NCBI GenBank assembly: GCA_029255685.2 | Contig: CM055313.2 | Location: 77,044,641-77,108,640, forward strand | From: Silene conica | Lineage: Eukaryota; Streptophyta; Magnoliopsida; Caryophyllales; Caryophyllaceae | Length of the DNA: 64,000 nucleotides | Reading direction: 5' to 3' | Part shown: positions 49,404 to 60,966 of the stretch, piece after piece | Numbering within the stretch: position 1 is the stretch's first letter | Layout of the letters: each line of letters starts with the position of its first letter | Position numbers and translations under genes: made by a program | Notes under the pieces: generated by a model | The model's database searches: none | Seen by the model: the letters and a program-made list of their open reading frames with translations, nothing else | What the model was told of the DNA's origin: nothing

Positions 49404-52248
49404 TTACATTCTCCAAGTAAGTATTCGTTTTCCAGTAAACTCGAACAATGTTCGAGATTTGTACGTTGATCGAAATATGTCGAACATAAGAGAATACTCT
49501 TGGCAACCATAGAGGATTACTGGCACAAATGCACACAAACTAACTGGAAATAAAACCCATCTTCCTCCCTCTCTGAAAATAATCAAGAATGTCGCCATAA
49601 AAGCTACCATCATTGATGTTATAGAGATGAACAAAGATACAAGTCCGATGACCAGCTTGCGAGGCAATGACTTGAGAAAGTCTCGTTCAGCATACCGTGA
49701 AGTTAGGATTGATAAGAACATCAAAATGGAAGCAGATGAAGCAAACAGAGATATTGCATTAGCTATCGAGAAAACCAAGAAGGATGCATTATTTACCAGC
49801 ACGGGAGAACCGTTGCTTTTAGTCCCACCAGGTAATGTGAATGTCGCTGTGAAATCAACTGTTGCGATTAGGGTAGCGACTAGAGTACAAGAATTTGCTG
49901 TTGTTTTCATCCATTCTTCTCCTTTTGTTCTTAGTTCTTCATGTTCTTTGGTGAATAATGCTAGCGGAGTTTCTCCATTCTTGTTTGTTGCTATTGCGTA
50001 TTGAGGTTGAACAATTTCCTTCACAGCCTACACAAATGTTAAAAGTTGGAACACAGTATTAGCTTCTCATGCCTCGCACATAATTATACAATTTCTGAAT
50101 TCATGGTCGATATTGACATGAACATATCATGCATGCTAGTAAGAACATTTTCGTAAACATAATGAGCAACTCTGGGAGAGAATTCCATGAAATTTTGAAA
50201 AGGAAACAGAGAAAAGGGTGTAGAGGAGAATGCTGCTGCTGGTCACAGTAATTAGATTAAATTTAGTAAAAAATGTAATTAATGACAGAACGGTCACAAA
50301 ACAGTCTGTCAATGCATAATCCACCTGAAAATTTTATTCGAGTTTCAGATACATTGAAAAACTTATGTACATTATACCCCTTTATGTCACCATAGACTTC
50401 TGAGCACCAAATAATGTGGTTCAGTCGATAAAAAAAGAATATGAGATGCAGGAGTGGTCACCTGAAACCAGAGTAGCTCCTGTTGCATTTGCAAAGCTGC
50501 ACCGGAAACACAATTTAGTCGCTGTGGTGGTGCTTGTTGAGCAGCAAGATGCAACATATTGTTTCCAGTGCTTGGTTCAGTGTAAGCAGCAATCAGATCT
50601 TTTATTGCTCCTACCTCGTGTATAATCTTGAAGATGTTTTCATGCCGATACTTTACAGCAACATGAAAGATGCTATGGTTCTTGGCATTAACTTTCCATA
50701 TAATATCAGGGTAAGAATGTATAAGTGTTGTTAAGAAATCAACATTCCCAATTTCAGCAGCAACAAATAACAAACGCCAAGGTTGTCCAATGATGTTTGA
50801 GATATACTGATCGTCTTGTTTTATGACTTCCTCCCAAAGTTCCTTCACCAATTTGATTGCCATTGTTGGTTCCTTTGAAACTTGTTCTTCATTGTTGCTC
50901 CTCCCTATAGGGTCAATTAAGGTCCATTAGACGTTATTGCTTCAAATAAGCAACTGAAATGGGGAGATACTAATGTTTTAAGGTTATAATATGTAAATAC
51001 GATAATAAGACAGTCCTATACAGAAATCTATGTAAACGAAAATAAAGAATCTTGTCTACTGACATAATTTGACGAATCTTTTCCATGATAAGTTACTCCC
51101 ATCCTCGTGAGTTTTTAAAGGCTTTCGAGCTAGTGTATGTAATGCCGTTTCTTGCTTTCCATCCCGGCGTACAGCCAAAGTTTTATCCCTTTGCAAAAAG
51201 TAAAGCGCCACATCTGCACAAAACAAACGGTTACTTTAAGATTTTTTACCTATTAATATCATACTATAGATAAAACAGAGTAAAGGGTAAAGTTCTCTAA
51301 AGCTCAAACAGGAAGAATACTATGAAACAGACGACATTATCTGTATGAACTTACCAAACAAATCAGATTCAATGGAACTGGTGAGTAACTCGATACGATC
51401 AGCATCTGGAATTTTATCATGATCAATGAGATCAAGGAGATATAATACCATATCTTTATGGCCAAGCAAGATAGCCATTTGAAGCGGAGACATGGCATCA
51501 CTACCCCTGATATTAGGCAATCTTGTATTTTGTTCCACCATCACTATTGCCATTTCGACAATCCCAGTTGTTACAGCATAGCAGAAGGCTGTGTTTCCAA
51601 GAGTATTTGTATATTCCAAGTCAACTGCGCTCATCTTGTTAACCAAATTTCTCACAAAATCTGTATGTTTAGCTGCAGCTGCTATGTGTAGAACCGTGTC
51701 ATTGTTCTTGTTAATCGGTGCATTCATCCAGTATGATGATTGTGTAATGATACTATCAGCTGCATTCCAGTCACCCTCAAGAGCCGCTTGGTATAGAGGT
51801 AGACCATACTTTAGGAATTGCTCTCTCCCTTCATCTAATGAAGCAAAATTTTCAACTAATTTTGTCAAGTACACAGTTGTAATTTGTAATCGTATTTTGT
51901 ATTCTCGTGTTTTATTCTCTTCTTATTTTCGAGTCCCACTTGTTTTATTGTCTTGGTTTTGAACTAGTTTTTGTACCTCTTGTTTTATTCTATGTTTTAT
52001 ACTTTGGTCTTTCAGCCTTGGTATATTTATCAAAAATTTTACCTACAGTGTACTGCGTGGGCGCAAAATCAAAAACTTTTATCACTTAAACTCCTATTTA
52101 AGGACTATATAAAGCATATGCATGATGACTTACATGGCAAAGGATGAAGAGAAGCCAAGTTCGGCAGTTGGTTGACGGCGAGCGCCACTTCATGCACCCG
52201 AGATCCCTCGTCTTTATCTACTCTCTCCCTCTTCCAATACTTCGCCAT
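49404..52248 (-). CDS. Ankyrin-repeat membrane protein with PGG domain (ACD6/ITN1-like)
   Basis: Five minus-strand exons, 52248-52134, 51855-51355, 51213-51097, 50904-50462 and 50027-49404, sum to 1800 bases, or 599 residues with all phases agreeing. Exons 2-4 carry ankyrin repeats (DTVLHIAAAAKHTDFVRNLV, SPLQMAILLGHKDMVLYLL, NHSIFHVAVKYRHENIFKII). The last exon begins YAIATNKNGETPLALFTKEH, then holds the PGG domain (TANSCTLVATLIATVDFTA, FTLPGG) with about four membrane helices. Family members act at the plasma membrane or ER in defence and salt or salicylate signalling; the specific role here is unknown. The exon 1 to exon 2 junction has a weak acceptor (AAATTAG) and is the least certain point. 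It looks intact. Confidence 0.85.
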
Positions 52249-54340
52249 TAATCTCCGCCTGTTCAGCCCTACTCATACATATATGCAGCTGAACTGATAG
52301 AAAGACAGCCGCACTGTAATCACATAGAACTGTAGAAATAATTATAATGTGAGGTAAAGTAAACTAAAAGCGACAAACAGTTAGATAATGGACTTCTTTG
52401 AGCTGGAAACTTCATTACTTATAGGTTACATTACTATCACATGACCATTAATAGATTACTCTCCTTCCTTACACACCTAGAAGCAGTATTACATCGTACT
52501 CCCTCATTCTCATTTATATAATCTACATTTGACTTTGAACTAATGTCGACTTTAACACACTTTTTTCACATAACACAATTGTTGTAAGTTTTAAAAAATA
52601 ATAATACGATTAATCAATTACATTTGTACTGATGCGAAGAATATCATGATAAAAATTAACAATATTTAACTATAAAAATTAAACAGAAACAATGACTTTC
52701 GGATGTTGGCAATACTTTAACAGAGTTATTTAGGCGAAACCAACATGATCTGGTTAAAATGAAATAGCACACGCATGCACAACATTAACCCACGAATGTA
52801 CAATTTCCTCCAGCAATCCTATTGCCGCATTATCAGTTGATGCTAAGAGTTGTACATGTAGTTCCCAAGTTCAAGATACACGGTCTTAAAAGCAAAGAAA
52901 AATTAGTCGAATGAAATAGATTATCATGGCTAAAATAGCAATAAGAAGTCAGAATCATTAGTATGACTGAACACGAGAACATGACAACAACATATTACTG
53001 AACATAGGCACATAGCTACATAAAACAGGAAGTAGCCAGAAAAAGCTGTCAAGCAGCCAGACAAAGCTGTCAAGCAGTCAAAGTGAACAACAAACATAAT
53101 TCCATCAAAATTGGCAAGACATAAACCAAACAGATGAGAAAAAGAGATGAAAGAGGGCAAATGAGAAGCCATACATGGCATTATCCTAACTTTTATGATA
53201 TGCTCATATGCCTCACGCCCTCTACACCATAACAAGATTAAGTGGGTTTGCTTAGATTTGGAGTTATAGTTGGGAATACAGAAGGAAAAATACAAAGAAA
53301 CATGATATTGGAAAGATAGAATACTGGAAAGGCTACAGAGATTTATAAAAAAAATAGCAAAATAAGAGGACAAGTATGTAAAGGGTTAAACTGTACCTCA
53401 TTCTATCATTCTTGGCTCTCTCTGCAGCCTGAGAAGCCGTACTAACAGCTCTTTCTTTCCATCTTTTTCTTTCTTCAATGTGCAAGCAATTTTGGAGTCA
53501 CGGCATCAAATCCATCATTTTTGCTTGCAAATATCAGTAACACTTCCAGTACATTAGTTTGAAAGCTGATTATAAAGCTCTGAATAATGCATAACTTGCA
53601 TAATAACCCGGTCCTCAATATCTTTTTAAGTGGCTATCTTGTCACTTTCTTCCTCAAACAGATCCTTTATCTGCGATTTCAGAACATATCCTCCAGAAAG
53701 TGCAGCGCTGTAGTGACATTTTTTAGCACTAGTTGCCTAGTTGGATTCAGTCATAACCAACCATATTGTTAGGGCTGATCCGCAGGAGATAATAAAGCAA
53801 CACTCCTAGTAAAAAATTATCACTGCGGCACTAATCTAACAGAAAAGCTACGGGAATGCAGTAGCTCAACAGTACTTCATTGCCTCAAAACAAGCTACCA
53901 TGCAGGCTGCCTGGGCAGCATATGCATAAATTATTAGGGCTGACGGGATCAAATATCTGCAACCAATATTAGAACTTTTCACCCTCCAATATCCAATCTA
54001 AAGATTCGGATATCCGGATTTTGATGTCCAAAATTGTCGGATCAAAAATCCAAACATCCAATTTGTATTATACATTATCATCCAAAATGTGGAACAAACC
54101 TCACACTTGTTTACGCCCTAGGTCACTTATGCTATAACTTGTCCCCAATGCCTTTAAGAGCTATGGCCTATGGAGAACAAAAAAGCTGAAACAAACAACA
54201 GGAAAGAGGCAGATACAAAACAGAGGCATTTATATTTGTATTCTAAATATCACTCACAAAATGCATTTTTACAAAAAAAACATAGTAATACATAGTGCCA
54301 GCTATACATCGGTATAAGAGGGAATAGGCTTCAATGGAGT
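52249..54340. other. Intergenic region, one possible orphan exon
   Basis: Mostly without recognisable content. A partial Stowaway-like end (TACTCCCTCATTCTCATTTATA) starts near 52496 with no partner. A 21-bp imperfect tandem pair (AAAGCTGTCAAGCAG) lies at about 53036-53080. A short coding-like stretch at 53396-53490 is listed separately. Confidence 0.45.
53396..53490 (-). other. Possible orphan coding exon
   Basis: On the minus strand one frame reads IEERKRWKERAVSTASQAAE followed by RAKNDRMR, ending at a good donor (ATGAG|GTACAG). The charged helical composition looks like real protein sequence, unlike nearby frames, but I do not recognise the gene, and no partner exons were found between here and the ankyrin-PGG or AAED1-like genes. 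It may be a remnant of a lost neighbour. Confidence 0.3.
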
Positions 54341-57300
54341 TCAATCATCGTTTGGGGTGCAGCATGCTTCCAGAATATCTTCAATAGGCGGATCATCGCC
54401 AGCTTCTTTATCCTGTTTAAAACAGAATGTAGCTCGATTATATTCTTACAGTGTACATAATGTGACGATCAGTATAGGCACACCAATGGATCTACATGTG
54501 ATCATTGCATACAGAGTGCACGTAAAGAGGTTGCATTTTTCTAATCTTACGGGAGAGTATCTTATTATGAATGTGGACGTATTACATAAGATCTTGATCA
54601 AACCAGGTTTCTACCTTATGAATGAAAGAAAAGTTGGTTTTACCAGGGCCAGCTACAATGATACCACCCTGTTGCCTGAGATCACAAAAGAAAGGAACTC
54701 AACATGAGACAGAGATACACTTAGCTAGCCAATATTAACTTCAGTATATTAACCTAATCTGTTCAGCCATGAGAAGATTGAATAAAATGTGAGATGCAAA
54801 TTTATAAGTCGTAGAAGGTTGCATGCATATTCCAAATGCTACTCACTTCAATGCAGATAATTTAAGGCTGCAATTTAGGACAATGCCATCTATTACGGGC
54901 TTCAATGTGTTCTTAAAACACGGGCCCATCAAAGATTTCGACGATTTAGAAGAGGGCATCTTAAATTCATTAGAAGGCTATGATTCAAGATGTGTAGTGA
55001 ACTTTTTGAATCTAGCATCAGTTTAATGGCAAGTATGGGTTTTCTATCATTCCTATACACATCTTCTCTAATCTCCATTAATGTTTAGAGTGGCAACTTT
55101 AGACCCACACCTTCTTATGGGGTGGAATGGGTGTACGCAACCTACCATGTCTTGGTTTAATAAAGAGATGTTTCCGGACGACTCATCGCCAGAATGTTTA
55201 AGTTAACTAGATTTTACATGTGAGAGAGATGCGCTGAAAACATTAACAGCCTGTATGACAGGGTAATAGGGGTTGGATGTACGTGATTTTATCATTGTGT
55301 TTTCATCACAGAGATGTTGTTTCCGCATGCTTGATACTGAAAAGTGTGAAAACTTGTGTATAGTAATGGCTATCATAATAAAACAGCCAGGGTCAGTTAC
55401 AGTAAGTTGACATAAGCAACTGAATATGAGTATGCTGGTGCTCATGCCACTATGTAGGAATTATTGTTAACGTACCAACCACCTCTGGATACAGTGTCCC
55501 TCTGAAATGAAAGTTCCCAGTCTTGTCTATAACCTTCCATGTATAACTGAATTATCTTTAATCCAGCCTGCATTACAAAATATAAACAAATAAACTTCTT
55601 ACATGAATAAAAGACAATTTCCAAGATCAGTTCCAAGTAATCTGCTTTTTTGCACCTTTGGAGTGAATGTGGTTGTGACTCCAGAAACAAACCTCAGTGC
55701 CTCATATGAGGAATGTTCTGGATCTGCATAAACTTCTGAGACAATAAAGACAAAATAGGCTTAGTTGTCTTGGACAACAAATTAAGTTACATACAATATA
55801 AATGAACTAAGTACAAAAATGAAATACTTCAGCAAACTCTTCAATTTAAATTGGAAAAAAAAATAACCAGACAGTAAAGCGCAAATTCACCACTGCCTAC
55901 AGATCACTTTCCCTAGGATACCGCAAAACATACTTAAGCATAGAGCACCGAAGTCCAATGTATTGTAGGACATTAATTTACTGGTAGTTTAAAGGGAGGA
56001 ATATTAGTAACTCATCCTTTATTTACCGTAGCCTCTCACAATCTTACTCCTTTTTTTTTGAAGTGAAAGTCAATAGCCTCTAAAACGGAAGAAAATACCC
56101 AACCCAAAACCACAATGAGTGGCAGCCAGTGCTCGGTGGACAAAAAGCTTGGAGAACTTGCAGAAATTCTTGCATTTCACTGGGCTTGATAGATTATCTT
56201 CTGCCTATTCTTGAATTGAAAGAACGGACAAAAGCCCTGGGGAATAAGCACATTGGTAAATGTCTTAACCATACATTATAGTTTGTATTCTTGAACACTT
56301 TCTTTGAAGTAGACTACATCAATACATCATCAAGTCCCTAGCCCACTCCCCAAACATCAGCAAAGTTGATTCACAGATAAAGGGCAATAACATGGCCTGC
56401 TATTAGAGTTGCAGCTGAGCAATTAAAACATGCACAGTTGAAAAGCTTGTACACTGACACTGACACCGTCCAACGCACCGACACCGTCATATGCATACTA
56501 TTCCTAGCATGCTCAACAAACCCATTTTTCTTTGTTGAGAAACTAACTCGTATCTCCCCCATACAATGGAAGCACTGGTCGTTAAATGAAGTAAAAGTAA
56601 AATAAACCACAATAATAAGTTGAGACAAGATCTAGGGTCAATAGCGGGGGCAAAACCTTCCTAGGAGAAGGTAAAACCTACAATTGACTGAACCATGCTA
56701 TTAATATAGTGTCACTATAAAGATAGTGCCACCACATTGTAAGCGGCCCAAATTACACACCGAATTTGGACCCAACAATGATTTAGGAATGCAGATAAGT
56801 ATCCACTAGACCTCCAATACAATTGGAATTTTGAAATACCACCAATTATACCCCTACACTAGCCCTCTAACTATTGTAAGAGAATCCCAGTTATACTCCC
56901 GCACGCGCTGAAACCCGGTTGAACAGTTACCCTTATCAAAAACCCTTGTTCGATTTATGTGAGTATCCACAAATAAAGTGAGATCTGCCTTGTACTTTAG
57001 CAAATTCCACTGAAGTACATTTCCACTGAAGTACAGATCTGTTGTAAGCTCTCCTTCTCCTCTCTGCCAAAATGAAGAACTGCGGAGTCCTTTATATAGG
57101 AACAAACCAACACAATTCATTTTACAAGCTATCTAACTTTATGGACTAAAGTTAGTAGACATTTTCCTGAATTCTCAGTGTTTGCAATCACCGGCCATAC
57201 ATGAACATATCCAAACTATTCATGTTTGCATTCATAAAACATGCAGCATGGTCCGTGGACTTTCACTAGGAAAAACTTGGATGGGACCCAACAACATTAA

Positions 57301-59663
57301 CTTAGGCAGCTTGAGACTAACAGCCGCAGAGTTTACAGGATGATGGAGATGTTGATCTGGTTAACAACGGACAACTATCAGCGAAGAGTTTACACCAAGG
57401 AATCGCCATATAAGCCCAAACAGCCAGATCACCTCACCTTATTAGTTATTACTTAACAACATTAGCAGGATCCTCTCGCCTTATTACTTTGTACTACAAG
57501 CCAACAACATTACCCTGTGCCTCACCGACTCCTGCTTGTTTAAGGGGGTCAGATGTACTCAACGACTCAACGTCACCACTGTGGTATAAGGCAGAGAGGT
57601 TGCTTTTGAGTTACTTAAAATGAAATTGCATAGACAATTGCATTGACTGATTGTTACTGTACGAGGAAGGAAGTGATGGCTGTTTAGCAAGTCATTTGAG
57701 CAAATTTAAAGCTCAAAGGATAGATACTAACTACATGAAAAATAAAAAGCACCTTATTACTCAACTTTCCTCATATAAAATCAAAGTTTGAAGAGTTGCA
57801 AAAGCATCAACTGTGTGTCCAGTGAAGAATAATTCAAGAACACTAATACTTCTGGCTATCCTAAAGAGTCAAAATGATTTGGCCATTTCCTAAGCAAAAT
57901 TATCATCAAAGCTTGTAATATCTACAGAAATGGAACTGATTTTGAACCAGTATATACTTTACAGTAGTCAATTCGGAAACAAAAACAATGACTTGGTGAC
58001 CAACAGTTTCTGTGAACCATGTTTGAGAGAGTACTCTAGCATTAACCAATGAGAATATCACCAGTTCCTGACACTGTTTAGTTCTGACTTCTAAATGCCG
58101 TATTATTACGCTACAAGTGTAGGTCTTTAACATCGTTAAACTTCAGATGATTGATCTGATCAAACGGAAGAAAAAATACCTCCTTTAAACTTGGTTTGCT
58201 CGTAAAATGCTTTGGCCTGTCACAATTAAAACCACATTCAAAGGATAGCCATACATAGGGAAAAGAAAACAAACATGTATCCTCAGAAGTAGGCATGTAC
58301 CTAGCCAACCCAGGTAGATGCTTGCTTCCGAAAAAGTAACATACCTGATCAATACTTCCTGGTCCTATCACAATAAGTGCTACACCAGCAGCATCCATTT
58401 CTCCCTGCCAAAGTTTAAACCATGTAACACATGAGCAACTGGAGAACACAAATGTTGCTCATGTTCACGTTATATCATATGCCAACGGACATACATATTT
58501 ACGTAGAAATAAAATCAGATCATACTCACAAACGTACGATTGAATGCAAAATGCTCAAAGTAAATTCTATATTGAGAAGGAGGGCTTATTACATCATACA
58601 GTTCTCCTTCAAAGAAAAGTTACACACACTCGAGGCTCGTCACTTCTAGTAATAGACCCATCATTATAAAGTTACAATGGCATTACTTTCGAGCCTTGTC
58701 ACTTCTTGTACTAGACCCATCATTACAACAACAAGGGCTCCCACAAATTACACGATAAGCGGGCGGGATTAGATGTACGCAACCTTACCCATGTGCTAGC
58801 CACACAGAAAGATTATTTCCAAATAACCCAAAATGAAAAATGCGCGAAGGATTGAATAAAATGATCACTACTTCACAACAACAACAACAAAAACAAAAAC
58901 ACGGAGTTACATCAAGTTCAGAGAGTCCCAAAACCAAAGATCAATGAGTCGTTTACTCCATTAGAGATGGAAATAACAATTTTTTTCCAAATTTGAAGCC
59001 TCCACACACAGCTCAGGGAACTTTCTTGAATACCATGAAGTCATGAACTAAAATCTAGTCATTGAGCATGTAATCGCCGTACTAATGTAAAAATAGATAA
59101 CAGCGGTATTCAATCATGAGGATTACCTTCTTTGACGCAAGATAATCTGCACGCTTCCGACAAAACACGCATCTGGAGCACAACAATCAATTATATGGGG
59201 CGTAAAAACATTTTTTTTTAAAAACTCAGAAGAGAAAAGTAAATACGTAAATTAAAGAAGATGAGAAGTACCCAAAATGACGAGCGAAAGCAACAACAGC
59301 CTTCCTATCTTTCCACAAATCAGTGATCGGAATCCCATTGCCAGTCAAATCAAAAACCCGAACTTTATCCAATTCATTGACGATACTGTCAGTATCAACC
59401 ACTGACCCAATTTCTGCTACCAATCAATCAATCAATCAATCAATTGTTTACCTTTAATTAAAATAGAAATGAAGGGGAAAGGGGTTACCTGAAGAGCTGG
59501 AAATGGCGGAGATGGCGAAACGGGGTTGGTTAAAAAGGGGAAGTTTTGGGGGAGAGAGGGGTTTGAAGAAGGAAAAGGGGTAATTAAGGGAGGGTTTAAG
59601 AAGGGATGGTTGAATTGGGAAGAATGTTGGGGAAGTAGAGACTGGTATTGTTTGGTGCAACAT
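54341..59663 (-). CDS. Chloroplast AAED1/PRXL2-type thioredoxin-fold protein
   Basis: Nine minus-strand exons, 59663-59489, 59413-59272, 59172-59127, 58404-58345, 58216-58180, 55735-55656, 55567-55476, 54675-54644 and 54444-54341, join in frame to 255 residues. About 55 N-terminal residues rich in S, P and F are a likely chloroplast transit peptide. The peroxiredoxin-like core follows: DLWKDRKAVVAFARHFG, then the CxxC redox pair CVFC (C107, C110), GVALIVIGPGSIDQ, TFTPKAGLKIIQLYMEGYRQ and WELSFQRDTVSRGG. This matches the plant family of At2g37240, thought to act in plastid redox metabolism; its substrate is unknown. The last exon start is less certain (YNRATFCFKQ before DKEAGDDPP). Intron 5 is 2.4 kb and holds SINE-like sequence. 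Confidence 0.9.
55085..55180 (+). repeat. SINE-like fragment in intron 7 of the AAED1-like gene
   Basis: GGGTGTACGCAACCTACC followed by ATAAAGAGATGTTTCCGG resembles the body of a widespread tRNA-derived plant SINE family (TGTACGCA-CCTTACC ... GTTTCC). Ends and target duplication not resolved. Confidence 0.4.
57545..57615 (+). repeat. SINE-like fragment in intron 5 of the AAED1-like gene
   Basis: GGGGTCAGATGTACTCAACG and then GGCAGAGAGGTTGCTTTT follow the same order of blocks as the pieces near 55.1 and 58.8 kb. Divergent and unbounded. Confidence 0.4.
58735..58830 (+). repeat. SINE-like fragment in intron 3 of the AAED1-like gene
   Basis: GGGATTAGATGTACGCAACC, TTACCCATG and GATTATTTCCAAATAACCC match the conserved body of the same SINE family; this is the clearest of the three pieces. 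Confidence 0.5.
59421..59444 (+). repeat. (ATCA)n microsatellite beside a splice acceptor
   Basis: About six ATCA units lie in intron 1 of the AAED1-like gene, 8 bp beyond the exon 2 acceptor (minus strand), so length changes would alter the acceptor-side tract. Confidence 0.8.
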
Positions 59664-59990
59664 CTTCTTTGGAGGGAGATTCTGTTGTTAGATTCTGTAA
59701 TCAGGGACTTCAGACTTGAGACTTGCCGTTGGGAATTATGGACATGAGATGAGCTTTGTGGCTTTTGGTTCGTTCACACACAAATTGCTCTTTTCTCCAC
59801 CTCTTCTTTGTCTTTCATCTTCGTCGAACTAGTGTTCACAACTCACAACTAGTACACATTTGTCTTAAAAAAACAAAAGGCAATAGCTTTCACAAAAAAC
59901 AGGTACATAAGAACGATGCATCACTCTTTATAGGTTTAGTTCAATATGTTTGGTCATTTTATTATGAACTGAATCTATAATATAGATAAA
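59664..59990. other. 5' flank of the AAED1-like gene
   Basis: Expected promoter and leader of the minus-strand gene. I could not fix a TATA box. It ends where retroelement-like sequence begins. Confidence 0.4.
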
Positions 59991-60966
59991 GTTGCTTGGT
60001 TATCACATTTTAGAGGAGTAGATGAGAGATTCTTACGTCTAGAGTGGTACTTCTACCTTCTACCTCACCGACCGAGTATATAGTGGTATTCGACCGAGTA
60101 TGTATGTACCATTACTTGACCGAGTACATTTGTCCAGTAGCACTTTGAGACGTGTCTAGAGTGTACTCAACCGGAGTACGTTGGGCACTCGACTGGATAC
60201 ACTGTACTCGACCGATTAGGCCCAGGTACTCGACCGAGTACTACCGTGGGAAAGAAATTTTGAGTCTTTTTTCGTTGTCTGATTGATCAACTAGATTAAA
60301 ACTAGCAAGTTAAGTTATGTGGTTGTTGTCACAGGACCCCAAGCGCTCCGGGTTAGTGATACTAAATAATAGTGAACATTTAATCGATATTCATGCGTCT
60401 ATAGAGTGATATGTTAGTTCATACACGAGGGCCGGAATGTGTAGTCTGTTTTATTATGTTTTCGTTTCGTGGGTGATGATTCAAATGTGAACTTTGGGAA
60501 TGAAGTTCCTTTTAAGAGGGATAGATATTATCGCGGCAAAAATAGCGTAGAATGACAACTTTGGTGCTTGTTTCATGTAAACTGTCAGCTATATTACATT
60601 ACGGTTGTCAATAATCTTATAGTATTATGTAGTAATATCCGCTTATCCTTTGTTTTGGTGTCAATTAATGCGTAAGGATAACAATGTTATGATGAACATA
60701 TTGGTTGTGGACTATGTTATGGTTGGTTGTGGTCCTTGTGGAGTATATTATTGCATGATAGAATGTATTGTGTGATACAGTCATTGATAGTTGAGTTTCT
60801 GATAGTTAATAGACCATGTGTTGTAGTGGCTATATCTTGTTTTGGAACCGGTAATTAGTAGTAGTGGAATAAGAGGGATAGATAGCCTTCTATGGTTTGA
60901 CCGTTTGTTTTGTCCGGGGAAGGATGGGACGAACTTCAAGGACGAAGTTTCTTTAAAGGGGAAGAC
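59990..60966 (+). mobile_element. Gypsy-type retroelement remnant, 3' internal part
   Basis: No coding domain survives. About 60040-60245 is a dense cluster of CTCGACCGAGTAC-type palindromes. Near 60490-60530 (GAACTTTGGGAATGAAGTTCC) and again near 60928-60966 (GAACTTCAAGGACGAAGTTT then a purine run) the sequence resembles the GGGACGAA...AAGGGGG tract before the 3' LTR of plant chromoviruses. Two such tracts suggest two overlapping fossil ends. Old and broken. Confidence 0.5.

Noticed and set aside
51856-51874. N-terminal start of the ankyrin-PGG protein inside exon 2
   Set aside because: There is no ATG there. Splicing exon 1 (ATG at 52248) to 51855 keeps all phases and sums to exactly 600 codons.
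52134-52310. Upstream ATG near 52275 as the ankyrin-PGG start
   Set aside because: It is in another frame and meets a stop within exon 1; it could only be an upstream open frame.
52496-52560. Second Stowaway MITE
   Set aside because: Only one CTCCCTC-like end is present with no inverted partner within several hundred bases.
52930-53373. 147-residue minus-strand frame rich in F, L, C and S
   Set aside because: Composition looks like translated AT-rich intergenic DNA and no motif is recognisable.
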